Part shown: one piece after another, positions 1 to 8,973 of the stretch
Layout of the letters: the number at the start of each line of letters is the position of its first letter
Position numbering within the stretch: position 1 is the stretch's first letter
NCBI GenBank assembly: GCA_015523605.1
Contig: WAKC01000043.1
Location: 111,339 to 167,135 of the forward strand
Origin: Candidatus Geothermarchaeota archaeon
GTDB lineage: Archaea; Thermoproteota; Nitrososphaeria; Geothermarchaeales; JDFR-13
Length of the DNA stretch: 55,797 nucleotides
Direction: 5' to 3'
Program-made: the position numbers and the translations under genes
Notes under the pieces: generated by a model
Databases searched by the model: none
What the model was told of the DNA's origin: nothing
What the model saw: only the letters and a program-made list of their open reading frames with translations

Positions 1-825
1 TCTACTCCCATGATGTATCATGCGGTGGCGAAGGAATATAGATGTATTCCTGATGAGGGGTTCATACCGGATGTTGATGATATGAGGCGTAAGATAACTC
101 CTAGAACTAGATTGATAATGATAAATACGCCCAATAATCCAACCGGGGCATTATATGACCAAAAAATCTTAAAGGATATAATGGATTTAGCAGCTGAGTT
201 TAATATCCCCGTTGTTTCAGATGAGATATATGACAGGATTATATTGAAGGGTGAATACACTCCTCCCTATAAGTTTGCCGATGACGTGCTATACATAGGG
301 TTGAATGGATTCTCAAAGCAATATCTAATGACTGGTTGGAGACTAGGTTATATGTATATACTGGATAAATCTGGAGATTATGTTGATAGAGTGGTAGAGG
401 GTGTATTGAAGCAGGCGAGATCTAGACTCTCGCCAAATACCCCCGCTCAGTATGGGGCTATAGCCGCTTTGAAAGGCGGAGATAAACATCTTGGTGAACT
501 CATTAGAAAGGTAAGGAAGAGGACAGAATTGTTTTATAAGCTGGTTATGGAGACGGAGGGTATGGATGTACATAAGCCACGGGCCACATTCTATATCTTC
601 CCTAGGATCGATAGGGAGATATATGGGGATGATAGAGAATTTGCATTAAACCTCCTCAAGAACGAAGGTGTATATATAGTCCCAGGATCAGGATTTGGAA
701 GGTACGGCGCTGGACACTTTAGGGCTGTCACCCTAGCTCCAGAGAACTTGATAGAGGAGTCGTTCCAACGTATATGGCGGTATTTGAGGAGTGTAAAGAG
801 TCTATCCCAGAAGACCGGGTCTTAG
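1..825 (+). CDS. Class I/II aminotransferase, C-terminal part (5' end outside window)
   Basis: PLP-dependent fold-type I aminotransferase that moves an amino group between an amino acid and a 2-oxo acid in the cytoplasm. The open frame runs back to base 1, so the N-terminus lies outside the window and the internal Met at base 10 is not the start. Visible family marks are the NTPNNPTG substrate/PLP motif, the Asp-Glu-Ile-Tyr segment (VVSDEIYD) that contacts the pyridine ring, the PLP lysine in GFSKQYLMTGWRLGY, and a C-terminal arginine region (YGAGHFRAVTLAPE). The family is usually about 390 residues; 274 are present here. The 3' end overlaps the convergent kinase gene by 24 bp. Substrate cannot be told; aspartate/alanine-type transaminases are the usual archaeal members. 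Confidence 0.93.
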   Translation, partial: STPMMYHAVAKEYRCIPDEGFIPDVDDMRRKITPRTRLIMINTPNNPTGALYDQKILKDIMDLAAEFNIPVVSDEIYDRIILKGEYTPPYKFADDVLYIGLNGFSKQYLMTGWRLGYMYILDKSGDYVDRVVEGVLKQARSRLSPNTPAQYGAIAALKGGDKHLGELIRKVRKRTELFYKLVMETEGMDVHKPRATFYIFPRIDREIYGDDREFALNLLKNEGVYIVPGSGFGRYGAGHFRAVTLAPENLIEESFQRIWRYLRSVKSLSQKTGS

Positions 826-2052
826 CCTCATAACTTCGTTAAACTCTGAGTCCATTATGAGATATCCGAATTTAATCTCATCCGGTTCTATATCTATATT
901 TGTCAACACCTTTATCTCCCTATTTATTGGGTTATAGTCTAGGAGTAAACCGATATTGAGGAACCTACCCATCCTATATAGTCCAAGTAACAACCCCCTT
1001 AATCTTTTAATGTCTATATAAGTGTATCTCTTGATCTCTAAACCCTTGAATATCTCCGTGATAACTTCTTTAGGAATGGTTCCGTAGGATATGAGGTAAG
1101 TCTTCTCTCCATCCTGATATAACCCGTAGATATATCCCTTATATATTCTGTAGCATACCTTATCCAATATTGTTTGGTCAAAAGATAAACCTGATAATTT
1201 AAAAGTAACTTCATTAGCCCCTTCTACATATTTCTTGAGGTAGTAGTTTCTATATCCCCTCCTTTCCCATATCCTCTTAGGCTTCAATGTCTTTGGTATT
1301 GGTAGGTACCTCATCCTATATCCTCTAAGGTCATCCGTAATATGCCTTGTCTCGCCTTCTCTATCGAAGATATATATATTAGTTGGATCTACCACTTCGA
1401 CAATATGCCTCTTAAGCGCCCTGGCTACACCACCCCTTATATATCCACTTGTATTGACGATGAGTATATCAGTCTTATCTTCTAGTTCCTTCACTAACTT
1501 ATACGTCCCTACCACAATCTGTAGTAAGTGGCCCGAAGGCATCTTATCTCCAATGAAATATGCGTTGTAAAGCGGGATCTCATGGTAGTTTACATATTGT
1601 TTATCCATTATTGAGGAGCCGATAGTTCCTGGAGGCCCTAGGTCTGACTGACCGATATCTGTATCGATAATTCCAACTGTATAGCCTTTTTTCACAAGTT
1701 GATTAGCGATGTAGAGGGTATACCCACTTTTACCTACATCTACACCCCCTATCACCACAGCTTTCGAACCCTCGATATAATCATGTATAGTCTCTCTCCA
1801 CTCTCTAGGTATTGGGTCTTCATTTACCTGGACTATATATCCATCATCGACTTCAACCTCTGCATATTCATGTATCTGTACAGGAGCTTGCCTTGCAAAT
1901 GGGATCTCAACGGTTCTACTATTTACTTCTCCTCCGAATATCTCTATTGTACCATATGGCTTTATATATGCTCTCCCCCCTATAATGTAATATCCCTTTG
2001 AGAGCTTCATCATGATAACCTTTTCTCCATTCTCTAGAAATACTATATACAT
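802..2052 (-). CDS. Clp1/Grc3-like polynucleotide 5'-hydroxyl kinase
   Basis: P-loop kinase of the Clp1/Grc3 family, which phosphorylates 5'-hydroxyl ends of RNA (and DNA); archaeal members are stand-alone enzymes. The sequence shows a beta-rich N-terminal domain (about residues 1-95), a Walker A loop GGVDVGKSG near residue 102, and the family block DTDIGQSDLGPPGTIG just after it. A lid-like Arg-rich segment (RGGVARALKRH) and a C-terminal beta domain follow. The ORF starts at 2052 but in-frame Met codons at 2013 and 2010 (MMKLSKGYY) are equally plausible starts. It is read divergently from the ferritin-like gene and converges on the aminotransferase with a 24-bp overlap. Family assignment is firm; the in vivo RNA substrate (tRNA splicing, repair or rRNA ends) is inference. 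Confidence 0.88.
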   Translation of the reverse strand: MYIVFLENGEKVIMMKLSKGYYIIGGRAYIKPYGTIEIFGGEVNSRTVEIPFARQAPVQIHEYAEVEVDDGYIVQVNEDPIPREWRETIHDYIEGSKAVVIGGVDVGKSGYTLYIANQLVKKGYTVGIIDTDIGQSDLGPPGTIGSSIMDKQYVNYHEIPLYNAYFIGDKMPSGHLLQIVVGTYKLVKELEDKTDILIVNTSGYIRGGVARALKRHIVEVVDPTNIYIFDREGETRHITDDLRGYRMRYLPIPKTLKPKRIWERRGYRNYYLKKYVEGANEVTFKLSGLSFDQTILDKVCYRIYKGYIYGLYQDGEKTYLISYGTIPKEVITEIFKGLEIKRYTYIDIKRLRGLLLGLYRMGRFLNIGLLLDYNPINREIKVLTNIDIEPDEIKFGYLIMDSEFNEVMRLRPGLLG

Positions 2053-2109
2053 GAAATGTATTGATTATAATAAGATGTAAACTCTATAATTTAGCTTGAT
2101 GGTGATTCT

Positions 2110-2589
2110 ATGGATGATAAGTATTTCGGTCGAGTTGCAAGATGCCACCAATATTGTGAAGAGTTGGTTTCAAAAATATGCATGAAACTATCTGAAAAAG
2201 CTGAAGATTTAATCCTGAAAAATATAGCAAGGATAATTGGCCAGGATAGTAAGAAACACGCCCTTATAATGTCTGATATTGCATCTCTATATGGTGTGGA
2301 GGAGTTTGACCTTCAAGATTGTAGTAGATACTCAGGTGCAGCCTATGGATTAATAGGCTATCTAAAAGAGATAGAGACAAGATTAGGGTCTATAACATCA
2401 GATAGGGAGATATATGAAACTCTCGAGAGTTTGGTGGATATGGTGGCCTCTATAGGTATGACAGATAGGACGTTAGTCACAGATGGGTTATCAAATGATT
2501 TAAAGAGCTATTTTATGGAGTTAATGATACAGGTTGAGGACGATGAATTCCGTCATATGTCCCTTTTGAAGAAATATATTAAAGTTTAG
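2110..2589 (+). CDS. Ferritin-like helical protein
   Basis: Small all-helical protein of 159 residues with the look of a ferritin/rubrerythrin-fold four-helix bundle. Evidence is the acidic-His spacing in two helices: DSKKHALIM in the second helix and VEDDEFRHMSLLKKY at the C-terminus, which match E/D-x2-H metal-binding helices. An early cysteine cluster (RCHQYCEELVSKIC) is unusual. No signal peptide or membrane segment is seen. The gene stands alone after a divergent promoter shared with the Clp1-like kinase; the ATG at 2110 is preceded by a GGTGAT ribosome site. A role in oxygen or peroxide defence or iron handling would fit, but no named family is recognised, and the diiron site is inferred from spacing only. 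Confidence 0.6.
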   Translation: MDDKYFGRVARCHQYCEELVSKICMKLSEKAEDLILKNIARIIGQDSKKHALIMSDIASLYGVEEFDLQDCSRYSGAAYGLIGYLKEIETRLGSITSDREIYETLESLVDMVASIGMTDRTLVTDGLSNDLKSYFMELMIQVEDDEFRHMSLLKKYIKV

Positions 2590-2697
2590 TTTCTCAACTA
2601 TTATTTTACCTGATGACTCTCTTTGAACATCTTTTTAAAGAAATGTATATACATATATTGTTTTAGAATATATTTTCTATAAATTCTTCTATACATA

Positions 2698-2732
2698 AGT
2701 TATATATCGTTTTTCATAATAAAAATTACATG
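2698..2732 (+). promoter_or_regulatory. TATA promoter giving a probably leaderless subtilase message
   Basis: The AT box GTTATATATC is centred near 2704, 26 bp before the ATG at 2730. Archaeal transcription starts about 25-27 bp after the TATA centre, so the first transcribed base should be at or next to the start codon. No ribosome-binding motif lies in between, which agrees with a leaderless message. This is inference from spacing. Confidence 0.55.
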
Positions 2733-5700
2733 TTAAGGCGGATGGTAAGCATCCTTCTAATCCTCCTGTTCATTGGATGGATATCACTGCCATTTCTCGG
2801 GGCAAGCCAAACAGTATATCTGGGTAGTGACCCAACATTGTTCTACGATTTTGAGCTGGATTTTATAAAGTCAGAGATGATGAAGAGACTTTCACAAGTA
2901 CCATATATTGATCCTGCTTTATCCAAAGATGACTATCCACAGGAAGTTCTTCTATTGCTTAGGGAGGATGCAGATTTAGAAGCCCTGGCAGAGGCTGTCA
3001 TTAATGCACGATTCACCCCTTCAATTGAGGATCTAAGGTTTTCATTTGCTGTTTTGAAACCAGGTGCATATGACAAGCTTAAAGATGTTGAAGGTCTCCT
3101 CTTAGCATTGCCAGACGTACAGATTGATTTCCCTGGAGATATTGATGACATAGGGAGAAGTCTTGATAAATCCTCAATACCCTCAGACTTATCATATCCA
3201 GAGTTAATAGACTATCTAGGTAATCTAAAAACGACTTTACAGTCAGAGTACAGAGAAAAGCTTATATCAACGTTGTCTGAGGTTTCCTTAACGGGGGATG
3301 TTGTAACACCTCCCTCAGAAGACATGTATTACGTGACTGATCTACTTGGTCTAAATAAACAGGTTAACGGTAAACCTTTGAAGAGTCAGTATAATGGTAC
3401 AGGTGTTACGATAGCTGTTGTAGATACAGGTGTAGACTTCGGTACCTTAGGCTTATTTAGCTGGAGAAATAAGGTGGCAAGAGATTCGATGGGTAGAACA
3501 GCTTCATTTGATGCCGATAATCAAGTAATAGCTTTTACCAATATCTTAGTCGAAGCATATTCAAACGGTACTCATACATTAATAAATTCCAGTGGATCAG
3601 ACCCCCTACTATGGCTTAGTATACTTCCTAGATTATATCCAAATTTCTTTCCAATATCCTGGATATTTACACCAGTACCGTATTCAGCACTATTCTCAAC
3701 AACATTCCCTGTTGATATGGATGTAACTGGAATATTAAATCCAGGTGATAGAGCTAAATTTGGTCTGCTATTCGAGTTCATAACAGGGTTGAATATCTTC
3801 CCAGTTCTTCTTGTAGATAGTAACTTAGATGGTACCTACGATACATTATATGTAGATGTCTCATCAGAATACAAGAGAGTTTTTGGATATACTCCTGATT
3901 GGAGCTTCGCAGATGAACAGGCATTGACTGAGACGGGTTTAACAGTCCCCACTTATGACCATAATGGAGATGGAATCCCCGATTTCCAAGCAGGTACTTT
4001 GGCATGGGGCATAGACGTATTCTGTGCAGTTCCATCTACATCAGGTGAACAGTGTAGCATATTGGAGCCAATAGATGATGAGGGAGAGTATGCAGTGTTT
4101 GTATATGATTGGCAGGGACATGGAACGAGTGTGGCTAGTGTAGCTGCAGGTGTAAATGATTTCGTGGGTAACTACTACCCAGAGATTCTATTTGGAACTC
4201 TACAGCCTTATGGCTCTGGAATAGCTCCCAACGCAAGTATAATGGGTATACCGATATTCTCCCTAGTTGATATATTTGAGGCGTGGTTCTGGGCAGCAGG
4301 TTTCGACTTAATACCGGGGACAGAAGGATTCTATCCAGTACCTGGATTTGGATGGGTCTACGGAATATGGCAGTATACTGGTAATCACAAAGCAGATATA
4401 ATAAGTAATAGCTGGGGTTTCATAGGTTGGGAGCATGCTTCACAGGGATGGTTCATATATGGACCATTTATAATCACCTTATTTGCTGATGCAATCTCGC
4501 TTCCTTCCTACTTAGACCCCTCATATCCAGGAACATTATTGGTAATATCCGCTGGTAATGAGGGGCCGGGTGCTGGAACCACGGGTCCCCCAGGGTATAG
4601 CGGATTAGCAATTACAGTAGCTGCCTCAACATCTCTCCCATGGCTCCCATCTCTCGGATGGGGCGGTGGATATAACGACACTATAGTCTTCTTTAGCAGT
4701 AGAGGGCCCAATGTAATGGGCTATCCCGTCCCAGAGCTTTCAGCTCCAGGAGCATTTGGATTCGCTCCTACAGCAATATGGAATGTATTATTAACAGGTG
4801 GTGACGGAGCGTTTTTAGATATCTTTAGTGGGACCAGCATGGCTGCTCCGGTGGTATCCGGCTCTGCGGCCGTCGTTATACAGGCGTATAGGGACATCCT
4901 GGGTGTAACACCCACACCTGATGAAGTTAAGAGACTTCTCCTTATGAGTGCTAAAGACATGGGTCTACCACCGAATGTACAGGGAGTTGGTAGGGTAGAT
5001 GTCTATAACGCAATACAGTATCTCATGTCAGGCGTTGCTCCTGGAAACGGTGTTGATGTCTATTCGCCATTAACATCAGGGAATTATATGATGAGAGAGT
5101 TCGTACCATTCCTGTTTAACTGGTTCCTATCCTCATTAACTGGAAATAACATCTTTGACGACCCTTCACTATTACCATTCTCGGCACCTCAAGTATGGAA
5201 AGAATATCCTGTATACGGCTGGTTTGAACAAGGTATGGTTATAAATGGATACCCTGCACTCGATTTCAATAATCCGCTATCAACGGCCGTTTCATATAAC
5301 GTCGAAGTTGTAAGAGACGTTATGGTACATTCCGAGATAACAACCGGGGTTATCTCATCCGTGCAGGGACCATGGTCGACCAGTAGAACATTTACTCTTA
5401 CACATACGCCATGGCCGGGTGACTATGACTTCCTTAGGATACAGCTCACGATGGATTGGCAGAATGTATTCGACCCCAATTTAGACGGTTTCGATGATGT
5501 GAACCTCTACCTCTACGCCTTTGACTGGGTCGATACTAATTCAAACGGTTTCCCAGAGGGTGGAGAACTCTCTTGGCTAGCATTCTCACCACTTACAGGC
5601 ACTACACAGGAGGTGTTATTGCCGAAGTCGATGTTGGACAATTTAAATGGACAGCTCCTCATTGTCGTTAGAGAAGTATATAACGTTTATGGTCTCAATC

Positions 5701-7052
5701 CAACATTCACTCTAACCTTCGAATACTGGAAGAGAGAGCCACATCCATGGATTACACCCTCTTCACCGGTTCTGAATGTAGGCGCAAATAGTTTCGCCAC
5801 GGTACTTCTAGATATAACGGTCCCAGTAGATGCGGTACCAACTGTAGAGCAGGGATACATAGTTCTCAATCCTCAGACACCTGGTGCTAAGAAATTCTTG
5901 ATACCATTCTCATTCATAATATCAATGCCTGTTTCAGCCTCGGAAGGTCTAGTCAAGGAGGTTCCATTTAGACCATATAGTGAAGGATTCTATAACCCCA
6001 ATTTCATTAGGGGACTCTTCGACTTCGGTACTAGGGATGCTGGAGATCACAGACTCTGGTTCATGACCTACGAAGGAGACCCTGATGAGAGGACTTTCGG
6101 TATATATGCATATAGCGAATGGGAAAGTCCATTCACAGATATAGATATGTTCTCCATAGACGCCGGAACAATTGTCAACGATAAAAGTGAAAATACATGG
6201 ACTGGATACAATACTTTACATCAGACTAGATTGACACGTACATCTGAAATGGTAGCTGTATGGCCATGGCCAAATGCATATCTATTTGGTCCAGATACAA
6301 TATCACTCTGGTCTAGACTATATGATGGAGGCGATAATGCAGAGCGTGTCAGGAGTAGCGTGAGGTTTGCAAAGCTAAACTTTGGAAATGGCACGCAATT
6401 CGACAATACAAACTTTGATGCTAGGAAAGTACCGGGTGGCATAGTTATAAACATACCAGTCTTTATAGAGACGGGAGTAGACCTTCAAAATGTAATATTC
6501 CTAAATCCTATGGCAGACCCAGGATTAAACTTCACAGTTACACCTAATGTGACATCAGCAGCAGCATTCTCATCTGATAATAAGGTCATATTCAGAGTAT
6601 TCGTGTCTCAAAACATATTGGATATGGTACAGAACTTTGGTCAGCAAGAGTTCCAGTTCAATGTTACAGTGACAGCAGATTATCTGCCATACACAACGGT
6701 GTTCCAGTTTAAGATACTTATAAAGCCATTCCCGCTTCCACTGAAGACTATAGCATCTAATGGAGACAGTATTGTATTTCTTGATGTAGGTACGAGGACA
6801 GGTGAAGTAATAATACTTCCCTACTATGGCTATGACCCAAGCACAGGCCAATTCGGATCAACAGTGGGTCAGATGATAAAGTATCCCATGATTGTTAAGA
6901 AGGTGATGGTAACCAGTCAGTGGGCATTAGTAGAGGTGTTGATAGAGTTTAAGTATAACGATGGCACCTCAGCATGGCTGCCAGGTCAAATCTGGATCTT
7001 TAGAAACAGTGACAAAGTGTATTTAACTGGAGCATTCCAACTCCTACACTAA
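2730..7052 (+). CDS. Large secreted subtilisin-like serine protease (S8, pyrolysin-like layout)
   Basis: Extracellular endoprotease of 1440 residues, far larger than ordinary subtilisins. A Sec signal peptide with a strong hydrophobic core (about residues 5-24) ends near LGASQT. A propeptide-like region follows up to about 205. The catalytic set is complete: Asp232 (AVVDTGVD), His464 (GHGTSVASVAAG), the oxyanion Asn610 (ISAGNEGPG) and Ser703 (SGTSMAAPVVSG). The 232 residues between Asp and His contain a big insertion, as in pyrolysin and tripeptidyl peptidase II. Roughly 650 residues of beta-rich sequence follow the catalytic domain; I see no C-terminal membrane anchor. Its job is probably breakdown of external protein for food or processing of the cell surface layer. 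It is a single-gene unit with its own promoter and a T-rich stop. Confidence 0.95.
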   Translation: MLRRMVSILLILLFIGWISLPFLGASQTVYLGSDPTLFYDFELDFIKSEMMKRLSQVPYIDPALSKDDYPQEVLLLLREDADLEALAEAVINARFTPSIEDLRFSFAVLKPGAYDKLKDVEGLLLALPDVQIDFPGDIDDIGRSLDKSSIPSDLSYPELIDYLGNLKTTLQSEYREKLISTLSEVSLTGDVVTPPSEDMYYVTDLLGLNKQVNGKPLKSQYNGTGVTIAVVDTGVDFGTLGLFSWRNKVARDSMGRTASFDADNQVIAFTNILVEAYSNGTHTLINSSGSDPLLWLSILPRLYPNFFPISWIFTPVPYSALFSTTFPVDMDVTGILNPGDRAKFGLLFEFITGLNIFPVLLVDSNLDGTYDTLYVDVSSEYKRVFGYTPDWSFADEQALTETGLTVPTYDHNGDGIPDFQAGTLAWGIDVFCAVPSTSGEQCSILEPIDDEGEYAVFVYDWQGHGTSVASVAAGVNDFVGNYYPEILFGTLQPYGSGIAPNASIMGIPIFSLVDIFEAWFWAAGFDLIPGTEGFYPVPGFGWVYGIWQYTGNHKADIISNSWGFIGWEHASQGWFIYGPFIITLFADAISLPSYLDPSYPGTLLVISAGNEGPGAGTTGPPGYSGLAITVAASTSLPWLPSLGWGGGYNDTIVFFSSRGPNVMGYPVPELSAPGAFGFAPTAIWNVLLTGGDGAFLDIFSGTSMAAPVVSGSAAVVIQAYRDILGVTPTPDEVKRLLLMSAKDMGLPPNVQGVGRVDVYNAIQYLMSGVAPGNGVDVYSPLTSGNYMMREFVPFLFNWFLSSLTGNNIFDDPSLLPFSAPQVWKEYPVYGWFEQGMVINGYPALDFNNPLSTAVSYNVEVVRDVMVHSEITTGVISSVQGPWSTSRTFTLTHTPWPGDYDFLRIQLTMDWQNVFDPNLDGFDDVNLYLYAFDWVDTNSNGFPEGGELSWLAFSPLTGTTQEVLLPKSMLDNLNGQLLIVVREVYNVYGLNPTFTLTFEYWKREPHPWITPSSPVLNVGANSFATVLLDITVPVDAVPTVEQGYIVLNPQTPGAKKFLIPFSFIISMPVSASEGLVKEVPFRPYSEGFYNPNFIRGLFDFGTRDAGDHRLWFMTYEGDPDERTFGIYAYSEWESPFTDIDMFSIDAGTIVNDKSENTWTGYNTLHQTRLTRTSEMVAVWPWPNAYLFGPDTISLWSRLYDGGDNAERVRSSVRFAKLNFGNGTQFDNTNFDARKVPGGIVINIPVFIETGVDLQNVIFLNPMADPGLNFTVTPNVTSAAAFSSDNKVIFRVFVSQNILDMVQNFGQQEFQFNVTVTADYLPYTTVFQFKILIKPFPLPLKTIASNGDSIVFLDVGTRTGEVIILPYYGYDPSTGQFGSTVGQMIKYPMIVKKVMVTSQWALVEVLIEFKYNDGTSAWLPGQIWIFRNSDKVYLTGAFQLLH

Positions 7053-7067
7053 CCAACTCCAACCCCA

Positions 7068-7081
7068 TTTTTACCTTTTTT
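7068..7081 (+). terminator. T-rich transcription stop after the subtilase gene
   Basis: Two T tracts (five then six Ts, split by ACC) lie 16 bp after the subtilase stop codon. Archaeal RNA polymerase ends transcription on such T runs without a hairpin. The next gene has its own upstream AT-rich region. Confidence 0.5.
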
Positions 7082-7156
7082 CTATAGGTTGAAAATCTAT
7101 ATACATCTCTATATCATCCTCATTTAACAAAACAATTCTATATATAGGTGTTCCCT

Positions 7157-8638
7157 ATGGCGACATATAAGGAGGTTCTCCCAAACTATGGAAAGCTTGA
7201 CATATACATTAACGGAAAGTTTATAAGCTCTGAAACCCATGAATACTTAAAAGTCTTTAACCCGGCTAAAGATGAAGTCATTGCACAGGTTCCTAACACT
7301 TTGAAGGAGGAGGTGGATGAGGCTGTAGAATCGGCTTATGAAGCCTATCTAAAGTGGAGGGAAACCCCCATACCCACTAGGGTACAGTATCTTTTTAGAA
7401 TTAAAGATGTTTTGGAGAGACATAAAGATGAGATTGCACGTATAATCGTCCAAAATCATGGTAAGATATATGACGAGGCTTTAGGGGAGGTGCGAAGAGC
7501 TATTGAAAATGTGGAGACGGCGATTGGAGTAGCATACCTACTTCAGAAGGGTGAATATCTGGAGAATGTAGCTGGAGGTATTGATGAGTATCTGGTAAGG
7601 GAACCATTAGGTGTTGCAGCGATAATATCTCCATTCAACTTTCCGGTGATGGTCCCATTCTGGTTTATACCTTATGCATTAGCGGTAGGTGACACGGTTG
7701 TCGTTAAACCGAGTGAGATCACTCCTGTGCCATTCCACTGGGTCATGAAGTTGCTTCACGAGGAGGCCAGGCTTCCACCAGGACTTATTAATGTGGTTTA
7801 CGGCTTGGGAAATGTTGGTGAAGCTTTGATAAGCCATAAAAAAGTTTTTGGAGTGGCCTTCGTAGGTTCAACGAGGGTGGCAAGAATCATATATAAGAGG
7901 GTTGGAGAGCTTGGTAAGAAGGCGCTTCTACAGGCCGGAGCCAAGAACTTCGCTGTCGTCATGCCAGACGCTAAGATGGATAGGACTGTGACCAATCTAA
8001 TATCTAGTTTCTTCGGTAATACAGGTCAGAGATGTCTAGCAAATAGTGTCTTAGTGCCTGTAGGAGAGGCGTATGACAAGGTAGTTCCAAAGTTTATAGA
8101 GCTTGCTAAACAGTTGAAACTTGGCTATGGATTGGATGAGGATGTGGATATGGGTCCTATGGTTACAAGGAAATCTTTGGAGAGAGTCCACTACTATATT
8201 GAGAAGGGTTTGGAGGAGGGGGCTAAGCTGAGTCTCGACGGTAGAAATGTTAAGGTAGAGAAGTATCCAAACGGCTATTTCATAGGCCCCACAGTATTTG
8301 AAGATGTTACTCCTGAGATGACGATAGCTAGGGAAGAGATCTTTGGTCCTGTAGCATCTGTTATAAAGGCTTCTACGCTGGACGAGGTAATTGATATGGT
8401 TAACAAGAGTGAATATGGCAATGCCACAAGCATATTTACATCAAGTGGCGAGGTAGCTAGGAAGTACAGAAGAAGTGTGAATGTGGGTAACGTAGGTATT
8501 AACATAGGTATTGCCGCTCCAATGGCGTTCTTCCCATTTGGTGGAAGAAAGGAGTCATTCTTCGGCATCGTCCATGGACAAGTCGATAGTCTAGACTTCT
8601 TCACGGATAAGAAAATAGTTATAGAGCGTTGGTGGTAA
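7157..8638 (+). CDS. mmsA: Methylmalonate-semialdehyde dehydrogenase-like aldehyde dehydrogenase
   Basis: NAD-dependent aldehyde dehydrogenase, cytoplasmic, 493 residues. The catalytic Cys293 sits in FFGNTGQRCLAN. Where ordinary aldehyde dehydrogenases carry the general-base Glu (ELGGK), this protein has QAGAKNFAVVMPDA; the Asn in GAKN is the mark of CoA-acylating methylmalonate-semialdehyde dehydrogenases, which turn malonate or methylmalonate semialdehyde into acetyl- or propionyl-CoA. The cofactor-binding blocks SPFNFPVMVPFW, KPSEITPVP and FVGSTRVAR are intact. I choose ATG 7157 over the in-frame GTG at 7148 because AGGTG at 7146-7150 is well spaced for it. The stop overlaps the start of the next small gene (TAATG), so the two are co-translated. 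The acyl substrate is inferred. Confidence 0.87.
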   Translation: MATYKEVLPNYGKLDIYINGKFISSETHEYLKVFNPAKDEVIAQVPNTLKEEVDEAVESAYEAYLKWRETPIPTRVQYLFRIKDVLERHKDEIARIIVQNHGKIYDEALGEVRRAIENVETAIGVAYLLQKGEYLENVAGGIDEYLVREPLGVAAIISPFNFPVMVPFWFIPYALAVGDTVVVKPSEITPVPFHWVMKLLHEEARLPPGLINVVYGLGNVGEALISHKKVFGVAFVGSTRVARIIYKRVGELGKKALLQAGAKNFAVVMPDAKMDRTVTNLISSFFGNTGQRCLANSVLVPVGEAYDKVVPKFIELAKQLKLGYGLDEDVDMGPMVTRKSLERVHYYIEKGLEEGAKLSLDGRNVKVEKYPNGYFIGPTVFEDVTPEMTIAREEIFGPVASVIKASTLDEVIDMVNKSEYGNATSIFTSSGEVARKYRRSVNVGNVGINIGIAAPMAFFPFGGRKESFFGIVHGQVDSLDFFTDKKIVIERWW

Positions 8639-8970
8639 TGAAGAAGTATACACTATCCAAACTTATAAACTCACTTATCATGTTTGAAGAGGCCCTCTCA
8701 AAATATCTAGACGAGAAGGGATATGCTGATATGGCTAGAGACTCTAGGCGGCGTCTAGACGCTCTAAGAGATTCCTCCAACCTCATAGTTGTGGAGATGA
8801 CATTAGAACCAATCTATACAGTTGATATATCAGAAGTGTTAAACCTAATTCGTAATATTAATGATAGGAACAGAATCGAGGAGATGGTTAGAAACATGTA
8901 TATGGAAATATCTAAAGCTTTGGAGAATGTATCTCTTGAGTATGCTGAGTTAATGAAATCCCTCTTCTAA
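8638..8970 (+). CDS. Small helical protein, unknown function
   Basis: A 110-residue, charged, fully helical protein not recognised as any named family. The start ATG overlaps the dehydrogenase stop (TAATG) with GGTGG just upstream, so it is translationally coupled to the mmsA-like gene. The helices around MFEEALSKYLDEKGY and MYMEISKALENVSLEYAELM recall a ferritin-like bundle, but the metal-binding His residues are absent, so this is only a loose likeness. No cysteine, signal peptide or membrane segment is present. Its tight coupling suggests it assists the dehydrogenase or the same pathway. It converges on the radical SAM gene with a 3-bp gap. Confidence 0.6.
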   Translation: MKKYTLSKLINSLIMFEEALSKYLDEKGYADMARDSRRRLDALRDSSNLIVVEMTLEPIYTVDISEVLNLIRNINDRNRIEEMVRNMYMEISKALENVSLEYAELMKSLF

Positions 8971-8973
8971 ACT

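Noticed and set aside
2612-2618. C-box-like CTGATGA after the ferritin-like gene
   Set aside because: No D, D' or C' boxes at useful spacing follow.
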